The position numbers and the translations under genes were made by a program. From Melioribacteraceae bacterium (lineage in GTDB: Bacteria > Bacteroidota > Ignavibacteria > Ignavibacteriales > Melioribacteraceae), in NCBI GenBank assembly GCA_019638015.1, contig JAHBUP010000001.1, positions 1 through 64,000 of the forward strand: DNA of 64,000 bases, in the 5' to 3' direction. Every line of letters begins with the position of its first letter. Position 1 is the first letter of the stretch. The notes beneath the pieces were generated by a model. The model saw only the letters and a list, made by a program, of their open reading frames with translations, searched no databases and had not been told where the DNA came from. Shown piece after piece: positions 44,322 to 53,559 of the stretch.

Positions 44322-45257
44322 ATGCAAACAATACTTGGAGCCGGTGGGGCTGCCGGGACTGAACTGGCAAAACAATTAATTAGCTATACCAATAAAATTA
44401 GAATTGTAAGCCGTAATCCTAAAAAAGTAAATGATTCTGATGAAACTATGGCGCTTGATTTATCAAATCAAAGCAATTTAGAAACTGCAATTAAAGAATC
44501 TGAAATAGTTTATGTAACCATCGCGTTCGAGTACAATTCAAAAGTATGGAAAGAAAAGTGGCCCCCTTTTATGAACAACCTAATAGAGTTATGTAAGAAG
44601 CATAATTCTAAAATTGTCTTTGTTGATAATATGTATATGTATGATCCAAATTATTTATCAAACATGACAGAGGAGACACCAATAAAACCGGTTTCAGAAA
44701 AGGGAAAAGTTAGAGCGGAAATTTTTAAAATGCTGATGAGCGCTGTTAATAGAAGTGAGATTACGGCATTAGTGGCGAGAGGAGCTGACTTTTATGGGCC
44801 GGGAGTTGTGGGAAGCTACTTAACTCAAACGGTAATAAATAATTTAACAAAAGATAAAAATCCTCAATGGCTTGGCAAGCTGGATGTAATTCACAATTTT
44901 ACTTATAATAAAGATATTGGACACGCACTGGCACTTCTCGGAAATACACCCTCGGCTTATAATCAAGTTTGGCATCTCCCAACCACAACAATAAAATTAA
45001 CTTCCAGGAAGTGGATTGAATTATTCTTAAAAGAAATGAATAAACAAAAAAAGATACAGGCAATACCCACCTTTATGCTGGGAATATTGGGACTTTTTAT
45101 TCCTGTCTTAAAAGAATTAAAAGATATTTCATACCAAGTTGAAAACGATTATTTCTTCAATAGTAATAAATTTAATAGTCATTTTAATTTTACCCCAACT
45201 TCTCCTGAAGAGGGGGTAAGGGCAACAATTAATTATTTAATCAATCGTTCGCTTTAA
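44322..45257 (+). CDS. NAD(P)-dependent epimerase/dehydratase-like (SDR) protein
   Basis: A 311-residue extended short-chain dehydrogenase/reductase. The NAD-binding motif GAGGAAGTELAKQL is at about 6-19 and a SRNPKK strand end near 35 suggests NADP preference. The usual catalytic YxxxK is not obvious: YMYDPNYLS is in the expected region, so the protein may be an atypical SDR (NmrA-like) binding a nucleotide or flavin. Middle of a three-gene operon with TetR and a membrane protein (1-base gap downstream). Confidence 0.85.
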   Translation: MQTILGAGGAAGTELAKQLISYTNKIRIVSRNPKKVNDSDETMALDLSNQSNLETAIKESEIVYVTIAFEYNSKVWKEKWPPFMNNLIELCKKHNSKIVFVDNMYMYDPNYLSNMTEETPIKPVSEKGKVRAEIFKMLMSAVNRSEITALVARGADFYGPGVVGSYLTQTVINNLTKDKNPQWLGKLDVIHNFTYNKDIGHALALLGNTPSAYNQVWHLPTTTIKLTSRKWIELFLKEMNKQKKIQAIPTFMLGILGLFIPVLKELKDISYQVENDYFFNSNKFNSHFNFTPTSPEEGVRATINYLINRSL

Positions 45258-45258
45258 C

Positions 45259-46122
45259 ATGAAAAACAAAAATATTATTTCGTTATTGGTTGTTTTTATT
45301 TCTCTAATTACAATTTTACCTACGTCATTAGGTATTTTAAGTGGTGGTGGTTCGGGAAAGTATGAATATGAATCGATACGTGGAGAAAAAATAACAATTT
45401 ACGGTACCGGATTATATGGGCATATGTCCGCCGATGTTGCCATTCAGGGAATTGCTCAAGACTATGTAACTCTTTTTGTCGGCGTACCTTTACTTCTAAT
45501 TTCTCTTTTTTATTTGAGGAGAAAGTCGTTGCGCGGTTTATTTCTTCTATCGGGGACACTATTATATTTCTTTTTAACTTATTTGCTTTACACCGCGATG
45601 GCAATGTACAATAAAATGTTTTTGGTCTATGTAATATTGATGGGAATCTCATTTTATACTTTTATTTTAACCTTATTTTCATTCGATACAGAAACTCTTG
45701 TTGCCTCAACAAAATCAAATAAACCAGTGAAAACTGCCGGTATCTTTTTAATTATTAACGCCTCCTTGATTACCATGCTGTGGCTCAGCGTGATTCTACC
45801 ACCACTATTAAATGGTTCTATTTTTCCGAAGGAGGTTCAGCATTACACAACATTGATAGTTCAGGGGCTTGATTTAGGATTGTTTCTGCCCGCTGCTTTT
45901 ATAACCGGTTTCTTAGCTATTAGAAAAAACAAATTTGGCTTATTATTTACTCCCATATATTTAATATTTCTTTCAATTTTAATGACCGCCCTCGTTTCAA
46001 AAATAATATTTATGGCAAATGCTGGAGCGAATGTTGTGCCTGTAGTTTTTATTATGCCTACCATAGCAACAATATCAATAATATTTTCATTTTTACTTCT
46101 TAATAATCTGAGGCATCAATAA
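45259..46122 (+). CDS. Multi-spanning membrane protein of unknown function
   Basis: A 287-residue protein with about eight hydrophobic helices, starting with a signal-anchor (about 4-26) and a short outer loop (YEYESIRGEKITIYGTGLYGH). No recognised family. It directly follows the epimerase gene and is the last gene of that operon. No charged pore motif or catalytic pattern was seen. Confidence 0.7.
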   Translation: MKNKNIISLLVVFISLITILPTSLGILSGGGSGKYEYESIRGEKITIYGTGLYGHMSADVAIQGIAQDYVTLFVGVPLLLISLFYLRRKSLRGLFLLSGTLLYFFLTYLLYTAMAMYNKMFLVYVILMGISFYTFILTLFSFDTETLVASTKSNKPVKTAGIFLIINASLITMLWLSVILPPLLNGSIFPKEVQHYTTLIVQGLDLGLFLPAAFITGFLAIRKNKFGLLFTPIYLIFLSILMTALVSKIIFMANAGANVVPVVFIMPTIATISIIFSFLLLNNLRHQ

Positions 46123-46193
46123 AAAAGTTTTAATTCCACACAAAATTTTTTCTTTAATTGACGCCTCTTTAGTGATATTAATTATTTCTGTGA

Positions 46194-47279
46194 TTAGTAT
46201 CTTAATATAGCCGCTATTTTCTGGTGTAAAGATAAAGCTCCATTTTCGACAAACGCGGTTTTACCCCCTTTTTGTATTACTATTTCTATTATCTCATCAA
46301 CCGCATCACTAATATCTCCTGAATGACCAGGAGCCTCAACCGGAAGAAGCGTTAATCCATCAATATCAATATTTGCAGAGCAATGAAAATCCTTTTCGAC
46401 CAATAATGTTTGGCATCTGCCCTCTACCGCCCTTCTCCAACACTGTTCAATTCCAGATGCATATTTATTTGCATTTACCGCTTTTTCAAGATCTGCTAAT
46501 AAGTTGATTTTATTCTTTTCAATCGCCTCAAACACTAATGGCCAAGCAAGCTTTGATAACTCATGTGGAGAGATTTTATCATACGATCCCTCTATTTGAG
46601 CAATCACATTTTGCTTGTTTTCAGTTATTTCATTAAAAATGGAAAGATATTTTTTTACCCCCGTAATTACGACAGGTAATGCTTCAACGGAATTTAGAGA
46701 ATTAAGATTACGATCCATTTTTCTGAAAAACTGTTTCGTCTTTTCATCTTCGTAAGCAGAATTGTTGGTTATTTCACCAACTCTAATTGGCTCATCCCAG
46801 GTTGTTTCTTGAAAATAAATAGGAAATCCATTCCTCTCAACTTCAATCAAGCTATCTCTTAAACCCTCAAAAAGTCTTGTTGGTTTTCCGCTTAAAACCA
46901 ACACTAAATATTTTGGACTCCTGTTCAAAGTATAGATTAGATTTCTGGTCGCAAACGTTTCATCAATTATTACTTGTTCTTTAACCGAAAAAGGTATATC
47001 AAACTTAACAGCAACATTCATATTTACAAAAAGTGCAAGTCCGTCGAGTGTGTAATTATGGTCAACAGCCCCAACCAAATCATTAACTTTTTCGAGCAAT
47101 AATGATGCTTCATTAGAATTAACCTTTCCTGATAGTCTGTGTTCAACTTCTCTAACCAAATTTTTCAATCTGATTGCGTCTTGTTTGTTCTGAGGCGAGG
47201 TTCTGTGTGTGGGTAACATAATTGAGATACACGGATAATTTTTATGAGACATCAGTTCTAATATCTCTTTTCTGTTCAT
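46194..47279 (-). CDS. baeRF-type (bacterial eRF1-like) protein
   Basis: A soluble protein of 361 residues with the start MNRKEIL at ATG 47279, which has a perfect ribosome site (GGAGG, 5 bases away); the frame extends 8 codons upstream to a TTG that is less likely. The N-terminus PCISIMLPTHRTSPQN is the signature of the bacterial archaeo-eukaryotic release-factor-like (baeRF) group. A second part (LLVEKDFH, then VDEIIEIVIQKGG) resembles the eRF1 domain 3 (L7Ae-like) end. These proteins are suspected to act on stalled ribosomes or in stress, but the role is not established. No neighbour explains it. Confidence 0.75.
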   Translation of the reverse strand: MNRKEILELMSHKNYPCISIMLPTHRTSPQNKQDAIRLKNLVREVEHRLSGKVNSNEASLLLEKVNDLVGAVDHNYTLDGLALFVNMNVAVKFDIPFSVKEQVIIDETFATRNLIYTLNRSPKYLVLVLSGKPTRLFEGLRDSLIEVERNGFPIYFQETTWDEPIRVGEITNNSAYEDEKTKQFFRKMDRNLNSLNSVEALPVVITGVKKYLSIFNEITENKQNVIAQIEGSYDKISPHELSKLAWPLVFEAIEKNKINLLADLEKAVNANKYASGIEQCWRRAVEGRCQTLLVEKDFHCSANIDIDGLTLLPVEAPGHSGDISDAVDEIIEIVIQKGGKTAFVENGALSLHQKIAAILRY

Positions 47280-47467
47280 GTTTTCCTCCGGGATTGGTTT
47301 CAAAGTAAAATATGATGAAGATATAAATCAGTGTTATTATAAACTATAAAAATCGGAAAGGGGCTTTCTTTTAGGATGGATATTCAAACTTAAACTTAGT
47401 GGATTGCTATTGAAACAAAAAGATATCGTCCTGTTTTCAAAATTTTTTATATTGACCCCAACAATAA

Positions 47468-49750
47468 ATGTCAAAAAATAAATTATGGAATCGTGTGGTC
47501 TTGTCTAGCTCAAACTATTTATTAATTCTTTTAGTCTTCTTCAGTTCATTCTCCTATTCACAGACAGATAAAACTAATAATTCGGATTTATATTTAACAG
47601 CGAACCCTATTGTAAAAAAGTTATTAGATTCTTTAAACGTTGCGAAAAATGATGCGGAAAGAGTACGTTTATTCAATTCCCTAAGCTGGAATTTGGCAGA
47701 TGTTAATTTTGAGGCGGGGAAAAACTTTGGCGATTCCGCATTTGCGCTTGCCAATAAATTAGGTCTAGATGTAGAAAAAGCTACCGCATTAAATAATATT
47801 GGTGAAATTTTATCTATAAGTGGAAATATTAAAGAGGCTATTTCAAAACACCTGCAAGCATTACAAATATTTAACTCAATAAATAATAAAAGTGGGATTG
47901 CAAACACTTACAAATTATTGGGTTTTTCTTTCTATAATATTTCTGACTTTAAAAGTGCGCTTGAGTATTTAAACTCAGCTCTCGAAACTTATGAAAATAT
48001 AAACGACGAATCGGGCGCTGCAATTATTCATAATCATCTTGGTAATGTTTATGGTACAATAAAAGATCTTGATAACGCGCTCAATCACTTTAATAAATCT
48101 TTGTCGTTTGTACAAAGCGTTGGTGATAGCTCAAGAGCTGCTGTAAACTTGGGGAATATTGGGTTGATTTACTTTGAGAAGAAAAAATATAAGAAAGCAA
48201 TTGAAAACTATTTAACCGCATTAAAAGTTTTTAAAGCTCTAAATCAAGAAATGAACTACTCTGTGTATCTTGGAAATGCTGGATTGGCATATTTAGAATT
48301 AAAAGAGTTTTCTAAGGCACAAAAATTTTTTAATGAGGCTCTTTCGATATCCAAAAAGTTAAAAGATGGTTATGGAATTGCTTTTGAAAATGCCAACCTG
48401 GGCAAAATGAATTATAAACTAGCCCTTCAGAATAATATTTCGGAGACCCAAAAACTTGATCACTTTAGAGAATCAATCACTTATTATAATAATGCTATCT
48501 CGATTCTTGAACCGCTTGGTTTAGCAAACGATCAAAAAAATTATCTATTCGAATTATCTACAGTGTATAAATCGATGGGTAATTATAAATTAGCCCTTGA
48601 GGCTTATGTAAAAGCCAGCGCATTAAAAGATTCGGTATTGTCTGAATCCACAAAAAAGGCAATTGCAGAACTTGAAACCAAACAGCAATTAAAAGAGAAA
48701 GACAAAGAACTAGAAATACTGAACAACGAAAAAGAATATCAAACAAAAGTAACACGCTCTTTGTTTATAATTTTATTTCTACTGGCGATCATAATTGTTT
48801 TAATTATTTATGCTTCCCGTAAGCAGAAAAAAATTAATGCCGAGCTGCAAAAAAATATAATTAAAAGGGAAGAAACTGAAAAGATGCTTCGCTTAAATGA
48901 AGCCGAATTAAAGAAACATAGAGACCAATTAGAAAATTTAGTGGAAGAGAGAACAAAAGAACTGAAGGCGGAGAACTCGGAACGACTTCGAGCTGAAAAG
49001 GAGGCGCTAGCCGCAAAAGAAAAAGCAGAGAACTCAGATAAACTTAAAAGTGAATTTCTCGCTCAGATGTCGCACGAAATTAGAACTCCCCTTAATATTA
49101 TAAATGGATTTAATACTATTCTCAAAGATGAACTTCAGGATAACGCCACCCCCGTATTTAAAAAAGCCATGTCTAATTTGGAAGTCGCTTCAAACCGAAT
49201 TATTAGAACCGTTGATATGGTTCTAAAAATGTCGGAAGTGACACTTGGTACGGCCAAGGTTTCGTTCAGTAAATTTGATTTTAAAGAAACAATTCTTGAT
49301 GAATTACTCGATAAATATAGCTATTTGGCAAAGGAAAAAAATCTTTACATGGAATGTGTTTATGAAACCGATAAAACGATTGTTTACTCGGATGATTATT
49401 ATGTGTTTCAAATATTTGTTAATCTCATAGATAATGCCATAAAATATACTCCCTCGGGGGGGATAAAAATAATTATTCGCAGAAACGACTTTAACGAATT
49501 GTCTGTTTCGGTAATTGATTCGGGAATAGGAATTTCACATGATTTTTTCCCAAATATGTTTCAATCATTTTCACAAGAAGAACGGGGTTATACCCGCAGT
49601 TATGAAGGCAATGGATTAGGGCTTTCGTTGGTTAGTAATTACTGCAAATTAATCGGAGCAATAATTTCAGTTGAATCTGAAAAGGGGAAAGGAAGCTCAT
49701 TTACCGTAACATTCCCCCTAAATAGCGTTGAAAAAAAACCCTCTACTTAA
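47468..49750 (+). CDS. TPR-domain membrane histidine kinase
   Basis: A 760-residue sensor kinase. Signal peptide (about 1-31), seven or so tetratricopeptide repeats outside (about 75-390, such as AAIIHNHLGNVYGTIKDLDNAL), a membrane helix (about 430-450, FIILFLLAIIIVLIIYAS), a coiled coil, then HisKA with MSHEIRTPLNI (His at about 533) and HATPase with NLIDNAIKYTPS, DSGIGIS and GNGLGLSLV. No receiver domain and no adjacent response regulator. The last 8 bases overlap the methyltransferase gene on the other strand. Confidence 0.93.
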   Translation: MSKNKLWNRVVLSSSNYLLILLVFFSSFSYSQTDKTNNSDLYLTANPIVKKLLDSLNVAKNDAERVRLFNSLSWNLADVNFEAGKNFGDSAFALANKLGLDVEKATALNNIGEILSISGNIKEAISKHLQALQIFNSINNKSGIANTYKLLGFSFYNISDFKSALEYLNSALETYENINDESGAAIIHNHLGNVYGTIKDLDNALNHFNKSLSFVQSVGDSSRAAVNLGNIGLIYFEKKKYKKAIENYLTALKVFKALNQEMNYSVYLGNAGLAYLELKEFSKAQKFFNEALSISKKLKDGYGIAFENANLGKMNYKLALQNNISETQKLDHFRESITYYNNAISILEPLGLANDQKNYLFELSTVYKSMGNYKLALEAYVKASALKDSVLSESTKKAIAELETKQQLKEKDKELEILNNEKEYQTKVTRSLFIILFLLAIIIVLIIYASRKQKKINAELQKNIIKREETEKMLRLNEAELKKHRDQLENLVEERTKELKAENSERLRAEKEALAAKEKAENSDKLKSEFLAQMSHEIRTPLNIINGFNTILKDELQDNATPVFKKAMSNLEVASNRIIRTVDMVLKMSEVTLGTAKVSFSKFDFKETILDELLDKYSYLAKEKNLYMECVYETDKTIVYSDDYYVFQIFVNLIDNAIKYTPSGGIKIIIRRNDFNELSVSVIDSGIGISHDFFPNMFQSFSQEERGYTRSYEGNGLGLSLVSNYCKLIGAIISVESEKGKGSSFTVTFPLNSVEKKPST

Positions 49751-50336
49751 TTCCAACAAATCTTACTACTGCGGCTTTTCCTTGATGTAATTTTCCCTCG
49801 CTTAATTCTATATTGTCTCTTGATAATTTTTCAAATTCAAAATCAATAAAATCCTCGGTAATAGATTGTAAGTCATAAAGAAGATCCTTGTCTTTTGGTC
49901 CGCCGGAATTATATTTCAATTGTTCCTTGTCAAATGCTTCAATAATAATTTTACCTTTGGGTTTAAGCGCATCAATAACTTTTTGATGGAGTATTGGCTT
50001 GGTCTCCTCATTAACATGAATATAAATAAGTGCCACCGCATCGTATGATTCTTTTGGAAGAGGAGATTCAATAATATCGGCGACTATATAATTAATTGTT
50101 ACATTACTTTTACTTGCTAATAGTTCTGCTTTCTTTTTACCGGCTTCCGAATAATCAATTGCATCCACCTCCCAGCCAAGAGTGGCGGCAAATATCGCGT
50201 TTCGTCCTTCACCTTCTCCAAGGAATAGGATTTTTCCTTTGGGAAGTTTTTGAAGTTCTTCTTTTAAAAATGCATTTGCTTCTGTGCCATACACAAACTC
50301 GTTTTCAGAATAACGATTGTTCCAAGTTTCTTTCAT
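49743..50336 (-). CDS. Class I SAM-dependent methyltransferase (TehB-like)
   Basis: A 197-residue methyltransferase. The SAM loop ILFLGEGEGRNAIFAA is at about 35-50, the acidic strand WEVDAIDYSE follows, and EESYDAVALIYIHV-type strand 4 is present. It starts with WNNRYSENEFVYGTEANAFL, as in tellurite-resistance TehB-like and thiopurine-like enzymes. Substrate unknown. ATG start; divergent from the GroES-like gene. Confidence 0.85.
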   Translation of the reverse strand: MKETWNNRYSENEFVYGTEANAFLKEELQKLPKGKILFLGEGEGRNAIFAATLGWEVDAIDYSEAGKKKAELLASKSNVTINYIVADIIESPLPKESYDAVALIYIHVNEETKPILHQKVIDALKPKGKIIIEAFDKEQLKYNSGGPKDKDLLYDLQSITEDFIDFEFEKLSRDNIELSEGKLHQGKAAVVRFVGIK

Positions 50337-50424
50337 ACATCTCCGATTTTATTTACAAAAATACTAAATTGAGAAGTAGAATATCGTTTACTATTTTATA
50401 AAAGAATATTTAGGAAATAGAATA

Positions 50425-50787
50425 TTGATTAATACCGACAAAATCATAATTGTAGGGGATCGGGTACTGATTAAGCCCGAAGAACAATCAAGTAAAACAA
50501 ATAGCGGTTTATATCTTCCTCCGGGGGTTCAAGAAAAAGAAAAAGTTCAAGGTGGATATGTTGTAAAGGTTGGTCCCGGTTATCCAGTTGGAATTCCTGG
50601 AGATGACGAGGAGCCATGGAAAGAACAGAAAGCAATAAAGTATATTCCTCTTCAAGCCAAAGAGGGGGACTTTGCGGTCTTCTTAAAAAAGGATGCGGTA
50701 GAGGTTGAAATTGAAAAACAAAAATTTATAATTGCGCCCCAAGCTGCAATATTAATGTTGTATAGGGATGACGAGTTGTTTTCCTAA
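50425..50787 (+). CDS. GroES-like (Cpn10) co-chaperonin-domain protein
   Basis: A 120-residue protein with the Cpn10 fold: VGDRVLIKPEE near the start, GLYLPPG in the mobile-loop place, VVKVGPG, and a C-terminal KQKFIIAPQAAILMLY. It has an extra 20-residue acidic insert (IPGDDEEPWKEQKAIKYI) and no groEL beside it, so it is probably a second, specialised GroES-like protein. The start is TTG with AGGA 9 bases upstream. Confidence 0.85.
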   Translation: MINTDKIIIVGDRVLIKPEEQSSKTNSGLYLPPGVQEKEKVQGGYVVKVGPGYPVGIPGDDEEPWKEQKAIKYIPLQAKEGDFAVFLKKDAVEVEIEKQKFIIAPQAAILMLYRDDELFS

Positions 50788-50838
50788 TTTTGATTCGCCT
50801 TTAATAAACAATCACAACAAATTACAATAGGAGTTAGT

Positions 50839-51240
50839 ATGAAGGTCTTAAATGAATTCAAATCGTTTGCTATGCGCGGTAACGTTGTTGATATGGCCGT
50901 TGGTATAATAATCGGCGCTGCATTCAGCGGTATAGTAACTTCTTTGGTTAATGATGTGATAATGCCGCCTATAGGAGCATTAATTGGAGGAATTGATTTT
51001 TCTAACTTATCTATAAAAATTCCATCAATTCTAACTCCCGAGAAACCGGTAGAAATATTATATGGTAAATTTTTAAACACATTAATCAATTTTATAATTG
51101 TTGCCTTCGCAATATTTATGTTAATTAAAGGTGTTAATTCATTAAAGAAAAAAGAAGAACCAAAACCCACTGCTGCGCCAGCTCCAAAAGAAGAGGTCGT
51201 TCTGCTTTCTGAAATTAGAGATCTTTTAAAAACTAAATAA
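50839..51240 (+). CDS. mscL: Large-conductance mechanosensitive channel MscL
   Basis: A 133-residue channel subunit that releases solutes on osmotic downshock. N-terminal [24 protein letters not shown] is the MscL signature helix; the second helix is at about 70-95 ([18 protein letters not shown]) and the C-terminal helix bundle at about 115-132. Good ribosome site (AGGAG) before the ATG. Confidence 0.97.
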   Translation: MKVLNEFKSFAMRGNVVDMAVGIIIGAAFSGIVTSLVNDVIMPPIGALIGGIDFSNLSIKIPSILTPEKPVEILYGKFLNTLINFIIVAFAIFMLIKGVNSLKKKEEPKPTAAPAPKEEVVLLSEIRDLLKTK

Positions 51241-51242
51241 AA

Positions 51243-53447
51243 GTGATAGTTAAAAAAAATATACAGTTAATTACTGCTCTAATATTCATTATTTCATCCA
51301 GCATATTCCCCCAAAATTTAGAACGCCCGGAAGTTGGGGTTGCTCTTTCCGGCGGAGGAGCGCTTGGATTCGCTCATATTGGGGCCTTAAAAATTATAGA
51401 CTCTCTAAACATCCCCATAGACTATGTTGCTGGAACTAGTATGGGGGGACTTGTTGGTTCGCTTCTTTCGTTGGGTTATTCTCCGCAAGAAATGGAGGAG
51501 TTGGTTACTTCAACCGATTGGGATGACATTTTTGATGACTCTCCTAAAAGATCCGACTTACCCTACTTTGAAAAAAGAAACCGTGGTTTATACCAGCTAT
51601 CACTAAATTTAGATGGATTTACTCCTACAGTTCCAAGCGGTTTAATTGCTGGACAAAAAATTTCTCTCCTCTTTTCCAATTTAACTTATCTACACGAAAG
51701 CAAAAAAAATTTTGATCAACTCCCGATTCCTTTTAGATGCATTGCCGTTGATTTAATTACTGGTAAAGAAGTTGTTCTTAAAGAGGGCTCTCTATCAAAA
51801 GCAATGAGAGCTACAATGTCTATTCCTTCTGCTTTTAATCCTGTTGAATGGGGAGATTATCTTCTAATTGATGGGGGAGTGCTAAATAATTTTCCGGTTG
51901 ATGTTGCACGAGAAATGGGCGCAGATATCGTTATTGGGCTCAATCTAATTTATCCCCCCAACAAAATGGAAGATTATGATAACTTATTAACTATCCTGAG
52001 CAGAACCGCTGACATCCCCAGGGATAGAAGATTGTTTGATAATATTAAAGAAACCGATATTTATATTGAACAGAATGTCGATCAGTTTTCGTTAACCGAT
52101 TTTAATAGTGAAAAAATTTCTTTAATAATTAAGAGAGGGGAAGAGGCTGCCAGAAATAAAATTCCAGCTTTACTCGAATTAAAGAATAAGCTTCTATCAT
52201 TTCCTCCTGATAAAAAAGAAAGAATTGTTCTGCGCCGTGATTTTACAAAAACAATTTCAAGTATTACTCTCAAAGGAAATGAATTATTAGATTTTGAGTT
52301 TATTAATAATTTACTCGACATAAAAACCGGGCAGCTTTTCGACTCGAATATAATTTCAGAAAAAATAATGCGTGTGTATGGCCTGGGCTATTTTGATACA
52401 ATAGATTATGAGATTGAGCCTGCCGGAAAATATGAATATCATCTTATTATTAATATTAAAGAAAAATCGAAACAAAAAGTTTTTTTTGGATTGCGTTATA
52501 ATGACTTTAATAAATTGGTGGGGGCAATAAAGGTACAAACAACCTCTCTTTTCATCCCCGGTTTACGTACGGAGTTAGAATTGCAGTTTGCCGGTATTTA
52601 TAAAATTTCAGGAAAAATGTTTTATCCCTCCCGATCGCTTGATTTTCCGATTTATCCCTTCATTCATTTTATAGATAAAAGTTCACCTGTAAATATTTTT
52701 GATAGCACCGGCTCTAAATTGGCACAATATAGAGATGCTTCTTTTTTATATGGCGGGGGTATTGGTGTAAATATATCAAAAGATTGGGATTTGGAAGTTT
52801 CATACAATAAAGAACATGTTAATGCGAAGGCAGATATTGCATTCAGAAATTTTGGATACTTTCCCGATTTTGGTGATAAGTTATCAAGAATTGATTTAGC
52901 CGTTAATTTTGACAATCTTGACAACATTGTGCTTCCGCGAACTGGAACCAAAATTAGTATTCACTCAGAAATTAGCGATACGCGGCTCGGTTCCCCAATA
53001 ATTTATAATAAATTTGACCTCCGTGGAGAATCTTATATAACCTTCAATAACTATCACACTATAAAATTTCGCGGTTCTTATTTAAAAGGATGGAATAATG
53101 TTCCAATTTATAAATTGTTTTATTTGGGTGGTCCTGCCGAATTTATTGGATTAGATTACACTCAATTGTTCGGCAGCAGGATTGCAATAGCCGGAATAGA
53201 TTATAGATATGAGTTTAAGAAAGATATATTCTTTAAAATATTATTTAATGCCGCTTTCGATTACCGATTTGGATTTCCAGGCGAAACACAGATAAATGGA
53301 AATCCTATTTATGGTTTTGGCGTTGGAGTTGAGTTTTTGTCTATACTCGGCCCGCTTCAATTAATAATAGCCAATGGTGAAAAATCTCCTTATAAATCAG
53401 AATCAAGAAAACTTTATTACTACATTACTGCCGGTTATAAATTTTAG
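51243..53447 (+). CDS. Patatin-like phospholipase fused to POTRA and Omp85 barrel (type Vd-like)
   Basis: A 734-residue outer-membrane protein. Signal peptide (about 1-23), patatin domain (about 28-210) with oxyanion SGGGALG, nucleophile GTSMGG and DGG motif, then one POTRA domain (about 335-400, SITLKGNELLDFEFINN) and a 16-stranded Omp85-type barrel (about 405-734, ending in aromatic F). It matches PlpD-like proteins that secrete their own lipase domain. The start is GTG, 2 bases after the mscL stop, with no clear ribosome site. Confidence 0.9.
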   Translation: MIVKKNIQLITALIFIISSSIFPQNLERPEVGVALSGGGALGFAHIGALKIIDSLNIPIDYVAGTSMGGLVGSLLSLGYSPQEMEELVTSTDWDDIFDDSPKRSDLPYFEKRNRGLYQLSLNLDGFTPTVPSGLIAGQKISLLFSNLTYLHESKKNFDQLPIPFRCIAVDLITGKEVVLKEGSLSKAMRATMSIPSAFNPVEWGDYLLIDGGVLNNFPVDVAREMGADIVIGLNLIYPPNKMEDYDNLLTILSRTADIPRDRRLFDNIKETDIYIEQNVDQFSLTDFNSEKISLIIKRGEEAARNKIPALLELKNKLLSFPPDKKERIVLRRDFTKTISSITLKGNELLDFEFINNLLDIKTGQLFDSNIISEKIMRVYGLGYFDTIDYEIEPAGKYEYHLIINIKEKSKQKVFFGLRYNDFNKLVGAIKVQTTSLFIPGLRTELELQFAGIYKISGKMFYPSRSLDFPIYPFIHFIDKSSPVNIFDSTGSKLAQYRDASFLYGGGIGVNISKDWDLEVSYNKEHVNAKADIAFRNFGYFPDFGDKLSRIDLAVNFDNLDNIVLPRTGTKISIHSEISDTRLGSPIIYNKFDLRGESYITFNNYHTIKFRGSYLKGWNNVPIYKLFYLGGPAEFIGLDYTQLFGSRIAIAGIDYRYEFKKDIFFKILFNAAFDYRFGFPGETQINGNPIYGFGVGVEFLSILGPLQLIIANGEKSPYKSESRKLYYYITAGYKF

Positions 53448-53559
53448 GATGCGCTGTCCTTATAAACAAAAAATCAGACAATCCTCTCAGAATTTTATTG
53501 ATTAGTTAAAGTTGTTGTTTTACTTTTGCCCAACTTTTTAAATAAAATCTGGAAATAAA

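Noticed and set aside
45320..45652. 110-residue minus-strand frame
   Set aside because: Antisense to the membrane-protein gene, basic and low in structure; no ribosome site.
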